Made by a program: the position numbers and the translations under genes | Notes under the pieces: model-generated | The model's input: the letters and a program-made list of their open reading frames with translations, nothing else | Database searches by the model: none | Told to the model about the DNA's origin: nothing | Shown: in pieces, positions 43,147 through 52,910 of the stretch | How the letters are laid out: each line of letters opens with the position of its first letter | How positions within the stretch are numbered: the stretch's first letter is position 1 | Source of the DNA: Bacteroidota bacterium | GTDB taxonomy: Bacteria > Bacteroidota > Bacteroidia > 2-12-FULL-35-15 | Direction: 5' to 3' | NCBI GenBank assembly: GCA_947504725.1 | Contig: CANNHN010000013.1 | Location: forward strand, 1-64,000 | DNA: 64,000 nucleotides

Positions 43147-43186
43147 CGCGTGCTAATACGCGCGATGGCGAGTGAAAGCTCGCCAT
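43147..43186. repeat. Pair of GC-rich hairpins
   Basis: CGCGT-GCTAAT-ACGCG (43147-43162) and ATGGCGAG-TGAAAG-CTCGCCAT (43165-43186) lie side by side just after the small-protein gene. Composition differs from the AT-rich flanks. Possibly a dispersed repeat, or a terminator without a T-run. Confidence 0.55.
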
Positions 43187-43361
43187 TAAATAAATGTTAT
43201 TGCATTTTGTTTTAGTAATACCGTTTTGAGCATTTTGACGATTGAGTTAGTCTAGGAGTAGGGTCTACTTTTTCTGTTAGAATGCTTTTTTTTTAAAATA
43301 CTCTGCCTATTTAGCAGATTTATAATATATTTTAAATGTAATTGCTAGATATCTATTTATC

Positions 43362-43754
43362 ATGGAGATTAAAAACCATCAAAATGATTTTAGTTTGCCA
43401 AATAACTTTCAAAGTTATTTGGATAGTTTATTACTTAATGTTAATAGTTCTTCAATTTCGGATACTATTTATAAAACTTCAAAAAATTTCCTTGTAGTTA
43501 TTTCTGATAATGGATGTTTTCAGAAAGTATCTGCTTCTTTCTCTAAAGCGTTGGGTTATTCTGATGCCGAGTTGCTTCCTTTTGTTTCTCCCCAAATTGT
43601 TGTAGAATGAGAATTTATCCTTTCTGATTTAGCAAGTAATTATTATTTTGAAACAACACTGCGTTGCAAGGAAGACAAGCATAAAAAAATTAAATGGCGC
43701 CTGCTTCCATCAGTTAGTCAAGGATCGTATGTTTTTTTGGGCTGGGAAATTTAA
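43362..43754 (+). pseudogene. PAS-domain gene interrupted by an in-frame TGA
   Basis: The first 82 codons encode the front of a PAS domain (ISDNGCFQKVSASFSKALGYSDAELL). After TGA at 43608-43610 the same frame continues for 47 codons with the matching PAS rear half (YYFETTLRCKEDKHKKIKWRLLPSVSQG) and ends at TAA 43752. Removing the TGA would give one 130-residue PAS protein with no kinase or other output. It is best read as a broken remnant of a sensor gene; sequencing error is the main alternative. Confidence 0.75.
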
Positions 43755-43841
43755 TTTTTTAAAATTACGATTTCGAACTAATAATCACCTTTTCGGTTTC
43801 CTTTTGATTTTCTTTTTGTTGCTGTCGTAATTTCTGAATGA

Positions 43842-45089
43842 TTATTTATCTTCACTTTGTTCCTTTTTTAACATGTTGAATGCTGAATATCCAATTACTA
43901 TTAACACAACTCCCTTTACCACCCAAAGCCATACTTTACTTTTGATTAATGGTGCTTGTTTAGTTATAGAGGTAATTTTTACTTGCTCTTCCCCATAATT
44001 TACAGATGCTAATTCATTTGGTATTTTGTCTTTAAAATGAATCAAATCATAATTTGGTGCATTGTCATTTTCTTTCCCATATGTCAAGTAAATACTCTCA
44101 GATTTAGGCAGGTTAGCAACTAACTGACACTGTTCCGCAAAAGCGTAAATTTCATCCAGAAGAACAGGCTCATTATCGTAATTGATAATTTCTATTTTTA
44201 ATTTTTTAGTTTTAGAATTGTTGCAAGAAATTGTATAGCTTTCAACGGATGAAAACACAGATGTGTTAATCATATACCAATTCTCAATATCGCCTTTGCC
44301 AGTTTTGATAGTGCCGGTAGATCCATATATATTTATGTTTCTGTAAAAATCAGACTTTGAATTACTTTTGATAGTAATGTAGTTAACCAAATAGGAGTAT
44401 GGGAAATCAACAATTATTTCGGAAGTTTTTTCTTTTTTATTCTCCGTTTGTTTTTTACCTAAAATTTTTAAATCATTGTATTTCCCTTCTACTAATTTGT
44501 TTTCGAATGCAAAAGCTGCAGAAACATTAATTTTAGGACTTCCATCATCGTCAAATTTTATTCTGAAATAGGTGTATTCAGAATTATTAAAGTTAATAGT
44601 TGTGTAGGAGTAATCTTCCAATGCATTTCTGAAACGAACGATACGCAAATGTTCTTTTATTGAATACCATTCTTTATTATCATTGCTTCCTTCAATTTTT
44701 AAACTTTTATCGAAATTGGAATCAGAAACATTTAATTTAATTTGATTGATGGCTTGTTTTTTTGGAAATTTCAATGTTACATACGAACAGCACTTTTCAT
44801 TGTAGCTGTCATTGATTAATTCAAACGGAATTGACATCTCTTTTGTGTTACTTCCCATCCAATTCATTAGATATGGAATTTCAGAAGTATCATTCTCTAA
44901 TATATCATATATGCGAATGTCGGATAAATCACTTTTGCTTTTAGCAACAACTTCTGGAGACAAAAGAAGTGTATAATAATTCTCTTTATCAACTTTGTTT
45001 AGTTGTCGTTTAAAGGAATAGTTTTCTATTTGTGCAAAAGATGAGAATGCAAAAATTGAAATCGATAGTGTTGAAATGAGTTTGTTCAT
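43842..45089 (-). CDS. DUF3999-like membrane protein
   Basis: 415 aa from ATG 45089: signal peptide (about 1-20), a long exported beta-rich region with two discoidin-like stretches (ITIKSNSKSDFYRNINIYGSTG; LKIEGSNDNKEWYSIKEHLR), and a C-terminal helix (WLWVVKGVVLIVIGYSAFNML) that anchors it. The layout and its position after a DUF2339 gene match the DUF3999 family, whose function is unknown. The start is 5 bases after the DUF2339 stop. Confidence 0.75.
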   Translation of the reverse strand: MNKLISTLSISIFAFSSFAQIENYSFKRQLNKVDKENYYTLLLSPEVVAKSKSDLSDIRIYDILENDTSEIPYLMNWMGSNTKEMSIPFELINDSYNEKCCSYVTLKFPKKQAINQIKLNVSDSNFDKSLKIEGSNDNKEWYSIKEHLRIVRFRNALEDYSYTTINFNNSEYTYFRIKFDDDGSPKINVSAAFAFENKLVEGKYNDLKILGKKQTENKKEKTSEIIVDFPYSYLVNYITIKSNSKSDFYRNINIYGSTGTIKTGKGDIENWYMINTSVFSSVESYTISCNNSKTKKLKIEIINYDNEPVLLDEIYAFAEQCQLVANLPKSESIYLTYGKENDNAPNYDLIHFKDKIPNELASVNYGEEQVKITSITKQAPLIKSKVWLWVVKGVVLIVIGYSAFNMLKKEQSEDK

Positions 45090-45093
45090 ATGT

Positions 45094-47586
45094 CTAGTTG
45101 TTGTCATCGCCAAATATGAATGCTTTAAATTTTTGGTATAAAAAGGATACAATCAATAAGATTACCCCTAGAAGCATATATGCTATTACCTTGTAACCTG
45201 TTGATAAATCCCACGTGTCAAAAGTTAAAAGCTTAATTAATGTTATTCCAAAAAGTGTGATTGCAGATATTCTAATAAGCTGATTTTTTTTATACATACC
45301 TACTGCAATCATTATAAACGAATATATACCCCAAAGAGCAGTGAATCCAAGTTTATAAACAGTATTGTTTTCGTAATAATGATATTGAGCATTTCGTGTT
45401 TCTTGAATAAATACCAATTCATAGCTTAATACAACTAATATGAAAAAATGTATTATAGCTCCAATGTAAATTTTTGAAATTGTAAACTTACTAAAGGTGT
45501 CTGTTTTTAAAATTCTATAATTTAAAAATAGTAGAATTGCAAAAAGAGCATAACATATATATCTTAAATAAGTAAGAGATGTATTTAATGTATAGTATAG
45601 TGATTCTAAATGTAGTTCATGGTCGAAAGTGCTTAATTCTTGTAGACCAGCAGTAATAAAACCAAATGCAATGAGCATATTAATAGAAAAAGCGCTCCAT
45701 CTTATAACTGGAGATTTTAATTTTGAAATACTTAATAGTCCGAATACAATAAAGAAGATCAAATTATAGATGGCTATTACTACTTCTTTCAGTCTTAGAA
45801 TTGTATAGTCTCTTACATCCATTGTTGCTCCAGGTACATCCCACTCATTTGTGGAAGGAACTTTTAGTAAAGATTTCTGGTACAGTGCCTCATAATAATA
45901 GGATAGCTCATTGCTGAAAGTAAAGTAAGTGATCAAAATAATAGAAATGCCCATTCCATAATCAATAAATGTGTTTATCTTGAACGTTTTAGATTCTTCT
46001 TCTACTAATGGTTTTTTACGATTTACATATATCATTGTTCCCATTGCAGCAATAACAAAGAAGGAAGTAAGTAGTGAGATATTCGCAAAAGGTTTTGATG
46101 TAATATATAATTCAGGATAATATCTATATGCATCCGCTAAGGTTGTCCAGTCTTGTAATAAACTTAAGATCGCAAATAAAATCATGGTATACCCGAGCCA
46201 TTCGTAAAAGCGAACAGCTTTGTATCTTCCAATAGAAAAAAGTAAAACAGCTTCAGTTGCCCAGAAAAGTGTAACCCAATCGCCTTCTAATTGAACAGGA
46301 ACAGCAATGGTGATGAAACTCAAGACAAGAGCAATTAGTAAATAAAATAGTTTTCTATCGAGTAATTTGTTTTTAAATACAATGTAAGCGAACGCAAAAT
46401 GGACAAGAGCATTTGCTACAGTATAGATACCTAAGTATTCTCTTGTTGTGCCATGATCCAGCGTTGCATAACCCAAACCGAAAAAGATAAAACTATTGGA
46501 AACAATTCGTACAACATCCCACGCACTGAATTTCTCCTGCTTCACAATTTTATAGGACATGTTGCTGATGTAGAAAATAATGAAGAACAAGAATGCAAAA
46601 CATAACGAAAGCGTTGTGTGTATTTCATAGTTGAACTTTCCTAAAAACCAAGCAAGGAATATCAGCCAAGTGAATCCAAAGGCCAGATGATTTAAGAGTT
46701 GCCAATATTTTTTGAACGATAAAACTAAAATTCCAATGTTTACTATTACCATATAAGAAAACATGACTTCAATTTTGCCTGAACCATCACTCAATAACAT
46801 AGGAACGGCATAAGCGCCAACTAACCCTATAATTCCAATGATTTGTAAATTGTAAATGGTAGCAGCAAAAACAGTAAACATTGTAAACACAACCATAATT
46901 GCAAACGCGGCAATTTGTCCGAACATCCCATACAAACTATATGCAATAAATGTTGTGAAGTAGAGCGAAGCCATTCCGCCACTTAATAGCACAGCGCTAA
47001 ATGCTTTATAATTTATTTTTAGTCTTAAAGCGAGAAACAGCAATATTCCACCAGCAACATAAGCTAATGCAATTCGAGCAATTGGACCTAGCATGTCATT
47101 ATCGATAGCATACTTTACACCAATTCCCAATCCGATTACAAGAATAATAATACCAATGATCGTGATTAATTTTCCACCAACAAAAGCTTCAAAATTAAAA
47201 TCTGATTTAGGTTTTGGTGGAGTAGGAGGAATGTTTTGTTGCTGAACATGAGGAACAGTCGTTTGCTCCTCAACTTTTGTCATTTTTAGTTTGTCATCCA
47301 GAGCGGAGTCGAAGTGCGAAGTTTCTTCAGTTTTAATTTTAGGAGTTTCAATACTAATTTCAGGGAGAACTTCTTTTTTTAATTTAGGAACATTTTCGAT
47401 TATTTGCTCCGGAATATTAACAGCAGGTGGAACAATAATCGGTTGCTTCGAAACACCTTGTTGTAGTGATTCTAATTGAAGTTTTAGTTGAGCAAGTTCA
47501 TTGTGATATTTATCAAGGTTACTAGATAATAGTAAAATCTTTTGACCAATCAGATTAATCTTTTCCTCGTTTGTCATAGGTTTCAT
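45094..47586 (-). CDS. DUF2339 polytopic membrane protein
   Basis: 830 aa. A short N-terminal coiled coil (5-45) and a Pro/Glu/Lys-rich cytoplasmic linker (45-135) precede over twenty predicted membrane helices (about 137-825), beginning FEAFVGGKLITIIGIIILVIGLGIGVKYAID, the DUF2339 hallmark. DUF2339 and DUF3999 genes are frequent neighbours. The DNA for residues 91-96 carries the cacttcgactccgctc repeat in frame, in the non-conserved linker. Start may be ATG 47586 or 47577. Confidence 0.9.
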   Translation of the reverse strand: MKPMTNEEKINLIGQKILLLSSNLDKYHNELAQLKLQLESLQQGVSKQPIIVPPAVNIPEQIIENVPKLKKEVLPEISIETPKIKTEETSHFDSALDDKLKMTKVEEQTTVPHVQQQNIPPTPPKPKSDFNFEAFVGGKLITIIGIIILVIGLGIGVKYAIDNDMLGPIARIALAYVAGGILLFLALRLKINYKAFSAVLLSGGMASLYFTTFIAYSLYGMFGQIAAFAIMVVFTMFTVFAATIYNLQIIGIIGLVGAYAVPMLLSDGSGKIEVMFSYMVIVNIGILVLSFKKYWQLLNHLAFGFTWLIFLAWFLGKFNYEIHTTLSLCFAFLFFIIFYISNMSYKIVKQEKFSAWDVVRIVSNSFIFFGLGYATLDHGTTREYLGIYTVANALVHFAFAYIVFKNKLLDRKLFYLLIALVLSFITIAVPVQLEGDWVTLFWATEAVLLFSIGRYKAVRFYEWLGYTMILFAILSLLQDWTTLADAYRYYPELYITSKPFANISLLTSFFVIAAMGTMIYVNRKKPLVEEESKTFKINTFIDYGMGISIILITYFTFSNELSYYYEALYQKSLLKVPSTNEWDVPGATMDVRDYTILRLKEVVIAIYNLIFFIVFGLLSISKLKSPVIRWSAFSINMLIAFGFITAGLQELSTFDHELHLESLYYTLNTSLTYLRYICYALFAILLFLNYRILKTDTFSKFTISKIYIGAIIHFFILVVLSYELVFIQETRNAQYHYYENNTVYKLGFTALWGIYSFIMIAVGMYKKNQLIRISAITLFGITLIKLLTFDTWDLSTGYKVIAYMLLGVILLIVSFLYQKFKAFIFGDDNN
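47301..47316. repeat. cacttcgactccgctc repeat copy within the DUF2339 gene
   Basis: 16 bases identical to 11626-11641 on the opposite strand. It encodes HFDSAL in the variable linker of the DUF2339 protein. Confidence 0.6.
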
Positions 47587-47608
47587 TTTTCCAGATTCGA
47601 TTTTAAAA

Positions 47609-47643
47609 AAAAATGCTGATTTTATTGAAAATCAGCATTTATA
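47609..47643 (-). terminator. Intrinsic terminator of the HTH gene
   Basis: On the minus strand AAATGCTGATTTT-loop-AAAATCAGCATTT followed by a T-run, about 20 bases after the stop at 47662 and before the DUF2339 start. Confidence 0.85.
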
Positions 47644-47661
47644 TATTTGTATGAACTTGTT

Positions 47662-48054
47662 TTACTTCTTAATTATCTGCGCCTCTAAAGCGTCAACCAA
47701 TAAATCTTTTTGGCGGACTTCAGCACGTAATTCTTCAATTTCCTGACGCAATGCTTTTAATTCAAGAGTGAATTTAGCCTCTTCTTTGCTCCAAATGTTA
47801 ACATTATAATAAGGTTCTTTCTCAAAATCAAATCCTTCAAAGTTCTCACGGAAGAAACTATATAAAGGAATGCGTAGCTCTTTTGAAATTAATTCTAAAG
47901 TACGAATCTCAAGGGTGTTGTTTTCTAAAGCATAATCCAATTCAGATTCAGAAATATTTAAATACGATGCTAAATCAGCATACGTAAATTTTTTCATTTC
48001 TAATACTTGAAGTATTTTTTCTTTCAAGTTCATCATATCGACAACTGTTTTCAT
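47662..48054 (-). CDS. XRE-like helix-turn-helix protein with C-terminal coiled coil
   Basis: 130 aa. An N-terminal HTH_3-like domain (about 9-70: LEMKKFTYADLASYLNISESELDYALENN, then LELISKELRIPLYSFF) is followed by a linker and a long coiled coil (about 95-128). Probably a DNA-binding dimer. The start could be Met1 (48054) or Met7/Met8. It has its own terminator. Targets unknown. Confidence 0.75.
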   Translation of the reverse strand: MKTVVDMMNLKEKILQVLEMKKFTYADLASYLNISESELDYALENNTLEIRTLELISKELRIPLYSFFRENFEGFDFEKEPYYNVNIWSKEEAKFTLELKALRQEIEELRAEVRQKDLLVDALEAQIIKK

Positions 48055-48136
48055 AATTGGTAGGCTAAAATTACACTATTTACGTGTTATACGGGTGTTT
48101 GTCTATAAATGTTATGTATTTAGGAGTGAAATTCGA

Positions 48137-48736
48137 CTATTTACCAGGAAAACCAACGGGCTCTGGGGCCTTAATTTCAGCAACAAAGGTCTTTTGGTAT
48201 TCTTCCCAGGGAGTATCTTTGTATTTTCCGCTCCCGAAATACTTCACAATTGGTTCAAACTGCTCTGCTTGGTGATATCCAACTACGGTTTGAATTTTTT
48301 TTATGTCTTCATTTAAAAATACAACTGAGGGGTAAGAAAGCTTTCCTTCTAGAATCGAAACAGCAAAATCATGAACAGGACGTTGCGTTCCTTCTGGATT
48401 TTTATTGGCAAACACAAATCCATTGAATTTAACACTGTCACGTGTTTCAGCATCAAATTTTACCGGATAATAGTTGTCGTTTAGGTATTTTGCAATGATT
48501 GGATTACCAAAAGTGTTTTTCGACATCATTTTGCAAGGTCCACACCAGCTTGTATAAACATCCACCATAATTGGTTTTGGACTTTTCTTTTGCAAATTGA
48601 CAGCTTCTTCAAAAGTGTACCATTTTACGAGTCCCTTTGTATCATCTTTATCCGAAGATATATTGTTGTCTATAAAACTTTGTGCAATTACGACAATTGT
48701 TGCAAGTCCTAAAGCGAAAAGTATTTTTTTAATCAT
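48137..48736 (-). CDS. Thioredoxin-fold protein, exported
   Basis: 199 aa from ATG 48736: N-terminal signal or anchor (3-22), then a thioredoxin domain with the active site WCGPCKMM near residue 66, and a second half with KNPEGTQRPVHDFAVSILEGKLSYPSVVFL containing the cis-Pro. This is the thioredoxin_7/DUF255-like type in the periplasm, expected to act on disulfides. The gene is monocistronic. Confidence 0.85.
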   Translation of the reverse strand: MIKKILFALGLATIVVIAQSFIDNNISSDKDDTKGLVKWYTFEEAVNLQKKSPKPIMVDVYTSWCGPCKMMSKNTFGNPIIAKYLNDNYYPVKFDAETRDSVKFNGFVFANKNPEGTQRPVHDFAVSILEGKLSYPSVVFLNEDIKKIQTVVGYHQAEQFEPIVKYFGSGKYKDTPWEEYQKTFVAEIKAPEPVGFPGK

Positions 48737-48775
48737 GACTTTAATATTAATAGAGTAAAGGTAAGATATTAATGC

Positions 48776-48814
48776 AAAAAGGTCAAACATTAAACAATGT
48801 TTGACCTTTTTTGT
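48776..48814 (-). terminator. Intrinsic terminator of the POT transporter gene
   Basis: AAAAAGGTCAAACATT-loop-AATGTTTGACCTTTTTT, a 14-16-bp stem with T-run, about 15 bases beyond the stop at 48829. Confidence 0.88.
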
Positions 48815-48828
48815 GAAAAAATAACAAT

Positions 48829-50517
48829 CTAATTAACTCCGTGCATCAATTTTTTAAGAACTGGTTTTAATGCAAATAGTAAGATGGCTGCAATTCCTGT
48901 TAGAATAACAAACACCATGAAGAATTCATATAAGTTATGGATTTCAAATCCTACAAATGAAGGATTTACCGATGCGATTTGATTGGTCGATAAAATCTCA
49001 AGTTGTTCAGGTGTTGCAACTGTTTTTTTATCAAGTATACTTTGTAAATCAATCCCTAATTTTTCAGCTTTAATGAATTTATCACCAGTTGGAGGTAATA
49101 TAGAACCTAAAGTTCCTGCTAAGGCATATCCTGCCGCGTTTGATAAAAAGAAAACACCAAATAATAAAGATGCAAATCGTTTTGGAGATAACTTACCAAC
49201 TAGTGATAATCCTATAGGCGATAAACAAAGTTCAGCGAATGTTTGAATTAAATAAAGTAAAATCAACCATTTGATTCCTAATAAGCCACTGTTACCAAGG
49301 TCTTTTACATTATTTGCAATAATGAAATAACTTACAGCAATTAGTGCCAAGCCAATAGCTTGTTTCACAGGAGAAATAGGTTCTTTCCCTTTTGCTCTTA
49401 ACTTATCCCATAAAATACTAAATGGTAATGCAAAAGCAAATACGAATACTCCATTGAAAACTTGCACCATTGATGGAGGCATGTCCCAACCAAAGAAATT
49501 TAAGTCGGTTTGATTATCAGCGATAAAAGTTAAAGAAGAACCTGCTTGTTCGAATGCTGCCCAAAAGAAGATAACGAAGAATGCAACAATATAGATAACT
49601 ATGATTCTATCTCTTTCAATCTTTGTAAGTGATGAGTCGGAGATAATTAATCCTGCTAATGTAATACCACTAGCATAAATAATCGGATAGATTACTGTTT
49701 TAACAATATTCACACCTTCAGTAAAATAACGGATTCCAAAAAATAAAACAACAAATGAAATGAGTGCAATAATTAATGATTTTGTGGTAAAAACAGCTTT
49801 TTGAGCTTCACCTTCTTCATAATCAGAATCATCATTTTTTGAAGGCAATCCACCTAATGGTTTCCCATCTGGAGTAACAACATATTTGTTTTTTAAGAAA
49901 TAAAATACAAGTGTTCCTAGGACCATTGCAATGGAAGCGGCTAAAAAGCCCCATTTAAAAGCATGGACATCTCTAATTCCAGCAACTTCAACATCTCCAA
50001 TGTAAGGACAAATGGTTTGACCCAAGAATGCCCCTAAGTTAATTCCCATATAGAAAATAGTAAAAGCGGTATCTAACTTGCTTTTTTCCTGCTTCGGATA
50101 CAAGCTACCAACCATACTCGAGATATTCGGTTTGAAAAATCCATTCCCGAAAACGATAACTCCTAAAGCTGTCCACATTAAAGTATTAGCCAAGGACAAA
50201 TTTGTTGAAAAAGTACTTGCACTGAAGAATAATAGTAATTGACCTACTGCCATCATTAATCCACCTAACATGATACAATTTCTATTGCCGAAAAATCTGT
50301 CAGATATAAAACCTCCTAGCATTGGAGTTAAATAACACAAACCAAGAAACCCGCCATACAAAATAGCTGCGTCTTCTTCTTTCATCATTAAAGAATTTAC
50401 CATAAAAAGGGTGAGAATAGCGCGCATTCCATAAAAATTGAATCGCTCCCACATTTCTGTTCCAAATAATACCCATAATCCTTTTGGGTGACTCGTTTTT
50501 GCTGTTTCTGTAGACAT
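48829..50517 (-). CDS. POT family proton-dependent oligopeptide transporter
   Basis: 562 aa from ATG 50517 (earlier Mets precede the usual N-terminus). Major-facilitator fold with 12-14 helices; the POT signature FGTEMWERFNFYGMRAILTLFM (around residues 17-38) and FYMGINLGAFLGQTICPYIGD are both present. It imports di- and tripeptides with protons. Next to it lies a DPP-IV-like peptidase gene, so the two may form a peptide-use pair: exopeptidase outside, transporter in the membrane. Confidence 0.93.
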   Translation of the reverse strand: MSTETAKTSHPKGLWVLFGTEMWERFNFYGMRAILTLFMVNSLMMKEEDAAILYGGFLGLCYLTPMLGGFISDRFFGNRNCIMLGGLMMAVGQLLLFFSASTFSTNLSLANTLMWTALGVIVFGNGFFKPNISSMVGSLYPKQEKSKLDTAFTIFYMGINLGAFLGQTICPYIGDVEVAGIRDVHAFKWGFLAASIAMVLGTLVFYFLKNKYVVTPDGKPLGGLPSKNDDSDYEEGEAQKAVFTTKSLIIALISFVVLFFGIRYFTEGVNIVKTVIYPIIYASGITLAGLIISDSSLTKIERDRIIVIYIVAFFVIFFWAAFEQAGSSLTFIADNQTDLNFFGWDMPPSMVQVFNGVFVFAFALPFSILWDKLRAKGKEPISPVKQAIGLALIAVSYFIIANNVKDLGNSGLLGIKWLILLYLIQTFAELCLSPIGLSLVGKLSPKRFASLLFGVFFLSNAAGYALAGTLGSILPPTGDKFIKAEKLGIDLQSILDKKTVATPEQLEILSTNQIASVNPSFVGFEIHNLYEFFMVFVILTGIAAILLFALKPVLKKLMHGVN

Positions 50518-50620
50518 ATATTGGTTTTTTATAATTAATACCTGCGAATATAAATAAATTAGCATAAAGTACAAACTCTTATGCATTCATATTGCTTTAT
50601 AGTGGTTTATTGTCGATAGA

Positions 50621-52810
50621 TTATAGGTTATTAATGATGAAGTCCGTCATTTTATTATATAAATGGTAGGACGTATTTCCGCCATAAATACTATGATTTT
50701 TATCTGGATAGATGAATAAGTCGAATTGTTTATTCGCTTTCACTAGTGCGGTAATCATTTCCATCGTATTTTGATAATGTACGTTGTCATCCGCACTTCC
50801 ATGAATTAAAAGGTATTTCCCTTTCAACTTATCTACATGATTAATGGGTGAATTGTCGTCATACCCACTTGCATTTTCTTGCGGTAAACTCATAAATCGC
50901 TCTGTGTAGATGTTGTCATAATATCGCCAGTTGGTAACCGGAGCAACTGCGATTGCTGTTTTAAAATAATCAGCTCCTTTGGTGATACATAACGAACTTA
51001 AATAACCGCCAAAACTCCACCCCCAAGTTCCAATTCGTGCTTTATCTACATAAGGTAACGTTCCTAAATATTTTGCCGTTTCAATTTGGTCGGCTACTTC
51101 CAATTTCCCTAATTGCTTGTAGGTGCTATGTTTAAATGCTTTTCCGCGATACATCGTTCCACGGTTATCTACACACATAACGATGTATCCTTTTTGGGTT
51201 AACATTTGGTGCCAAAAATAATTTCTTCCTCCAAAAGAATTATTCACCTGATTGCTTCCTGGTCCGCCATAAAATGTAAGAAAAACTGGATACTTTTTTG
51301 TCGGATCAAAATTTGATGGTTTCATCATCCAGGCATTCAATTCAATGCCTTCAGATGTTTTGAACATAAAAAGCTCTTTCTTGCTCAAATCAAATTCTGC
51401 CATTTTTTTTACTAAGGCTTCATTGTTTTCAAGTATACGAATTTGTTTCCCTTGAGCATTATAAATAGCAATAAAAGTAGGAGCGTTAGCTGACGAATAA
51501 AAATTAATATAATATTTCATGCCTGTACTGAAATCAGGAACGTGTGTGCCTTTTTCAGAAGATATTTTTTTCTTACTACTGCCATCAAATTTTATGGAAT
51601 AGATATCTTTTTCAGTTGCTGTAGTTTCTGACGCAGTATAAAAAATTGTTTTTGCTTTTTCATCAATACCTTGAAAATTGACTACATCCCAATTTCCTTT
51701 TGTGATTTGATTTAATAGCTTGCCCGTCATATCATATCTGTAAATATGATTGAAGCCATCTTTTTCATGTGTTATGATAAAACTACTATTGTCTGATGTA
51801 AAATATACATAATCACCTTGTCCTTCATGGATATCAATATATGTATCACAGCTTTCTGTATATACTATTTTCGATTCGCCTGTTGTTGCATTATTTAACA
51901 ATAACTCTAGTTTGTTTTGATAACGATTCATTCGAACAAGTGATAGAGTGTTCGCGTCCATCGTCCATTTGATTCGAGGAACGTATTGATTCACTTCTTT
52001 TCCTATGTCCATTAACTTATCTTTAGCACTAGCTAAATCATATGTATGAATGGTTACAATAGAATTGTCTTCTCCAGCTTTTGGATATTTGAATTGATAT
52101 GCAGTTGGATAAAGCTGTTTGTTGAATTCGTCAAATGAAAACTCTTTTACTTTGCTCTCATCAAATTTATAGTAAGCAATTTTTTTGCTGTCTGGACTCC
52201 AGAAATAAGCAACTGAAAAAGAAAATTCTTCTTCGTGAACCCAATCCGTTGCACCATTTATTATATTGTTTTGTAAACCATCGGTTGTTACTTGTGTCTC
52301 TTTCCCAGATGCTAAATCTTTTATATAAATGTTGTTTCCTCTAACAAAACCAACCTTATTGCCATCAGGAGAGAAGGTTGCATACATTTGTTTTTCTCCG
52401 CTACTTACTGCTATTAAGGCCTTTGTAGTTCTGTCATATACATAATAATTCTCACGAGTAGAATGGCGGTAAATTTGTTCTGTTCCCGTAGAGATTAACA
52501 TTTTTGTTTCATCTGGACTAAATTGATAACTATCAATTCCAATGGATTTGCTATCCACTTTTAAATCCGCTTCAGTAACTATTGTAACAGGAGTAGAGGC
52601 TTTAGCATATTCATATTGAACAATTTTTCCATCTTCCATTGCTGAGTAGTGAATTCCATCTTTCATAGAAACCAAACCGTAAACACTTTTAGATCCAAAT
52701 GTTCCTATTTTAAAAATATCATCCAGCGTGATATTCTTTGTTTGTGCGTTAGCAATATTAAAAGAAAGAATAGTTGACAAAGCGATAATAAAAAGTCGTT
52801 TCATAATCAT
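50621..52810 (-). CDS. S9 family dipeptidyl peptidase IV-like protease
   Basis: 729 aa. Signal peptide (1-22), N-terminal beta-propeller (DPP IV N-terminal domain, about 40-480, with LYPTAYQFKYPKAGEDNS), and C-terminal alpha/beta-hydrolase peptidase domain with nucleophile GWSFGGY and the Asp and His of DDNVHYQ and DKNHSIY. It removes N-terminal Xaa-Pro/Ala dipeptides, usually in the periplasm. ATG 52810 and 52804 are both possible starts. It lies upstream of the peptide transporter gene on the same strand, 104 bases away. Confidence 0.95.
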   Translation of the reverse strand: MIMKRLFIIALSTILSFNIANAQTKNITLDDIFKIGTFGSKSVYGLVSMKDGIHYSAMEDGKIVQYEYAKASTPVTIVTEADLKVDSKSIGIDSYQFSPDETKMLISTGTEQIYRHSTRENYYVYDRTTKALIAVSSGEKQMYATFSPDGNKVGFVRGNNIYIKDLASGKETQVTTDGLQNNIINGATDWVHEEEFSFSVAYFWSPDSKKIAYYKFDESKVKEFSFDEFNKQLYPTAYQFKYPKAGEDNSIVTIHTYDLASAKDKLMDIGKEVNQYVPRIKWTMDANTLSLVRMNRYQNKLELLLNNATTGESKIVYTESCDTYIDIHEGQGDYVYFTSDNSSFIITHEKDGFNHIYRYDMTGKLLNQITKGNWDVVNFQGIDEKAKTIFYTASETTATEKDIYSIKFDGSSKKKISSEKGTHVPDFSTGMKYYINFYSSANAPTFIAIYNAQGKQIRILENNEALVKKMAEFDLSKKELFMFKTSEGIELNAWMMKPSNFDPTKKYPVFLTFYGGPGSNQVNNSFGGRNYFWHQMLTQKGYIVMCVDNRGTMYRGKAFKHSTYKQLGKLEVADQIETAKYLGTLPYVDKARIGTWGWSFGGYLSSLCITKGADYFKTAIAVAPVTNWRYYDNIYTERFMSLPQENASGYDDNSPINHVDKLKGKYLLIHGSADDNVHYQNTMEMITALVKANKQFDLFIYPDKNHSIYGGNTSYHLYNKMTDFIINNL

Positions 52811-52910
52811 TTTATTTAATTAATTTTGATTGGAACGAAAATAGCAAAATTCGTTTGAAGAAACACTAAAAAAGTGATGAGTGGTCGACTAAACGGATAC
52901 ATCTTTTAAA

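Noticed and set aside
43608-43610. TGA in the PAS gene as a selenocysteine codon
   Set aside because: The position is not an active-site cysteine, and PAS domains do not use selenocysteine. I saw no obvious SECIS-like hairpin, so a nonsense mutation or sequencing error is more likely.
43648-43830. 60-codon ORF overlapping the PAS pseudogene
   Set aside because: The overlapping frame carries the recognisable PAS rear half, so this frame is a shadow.
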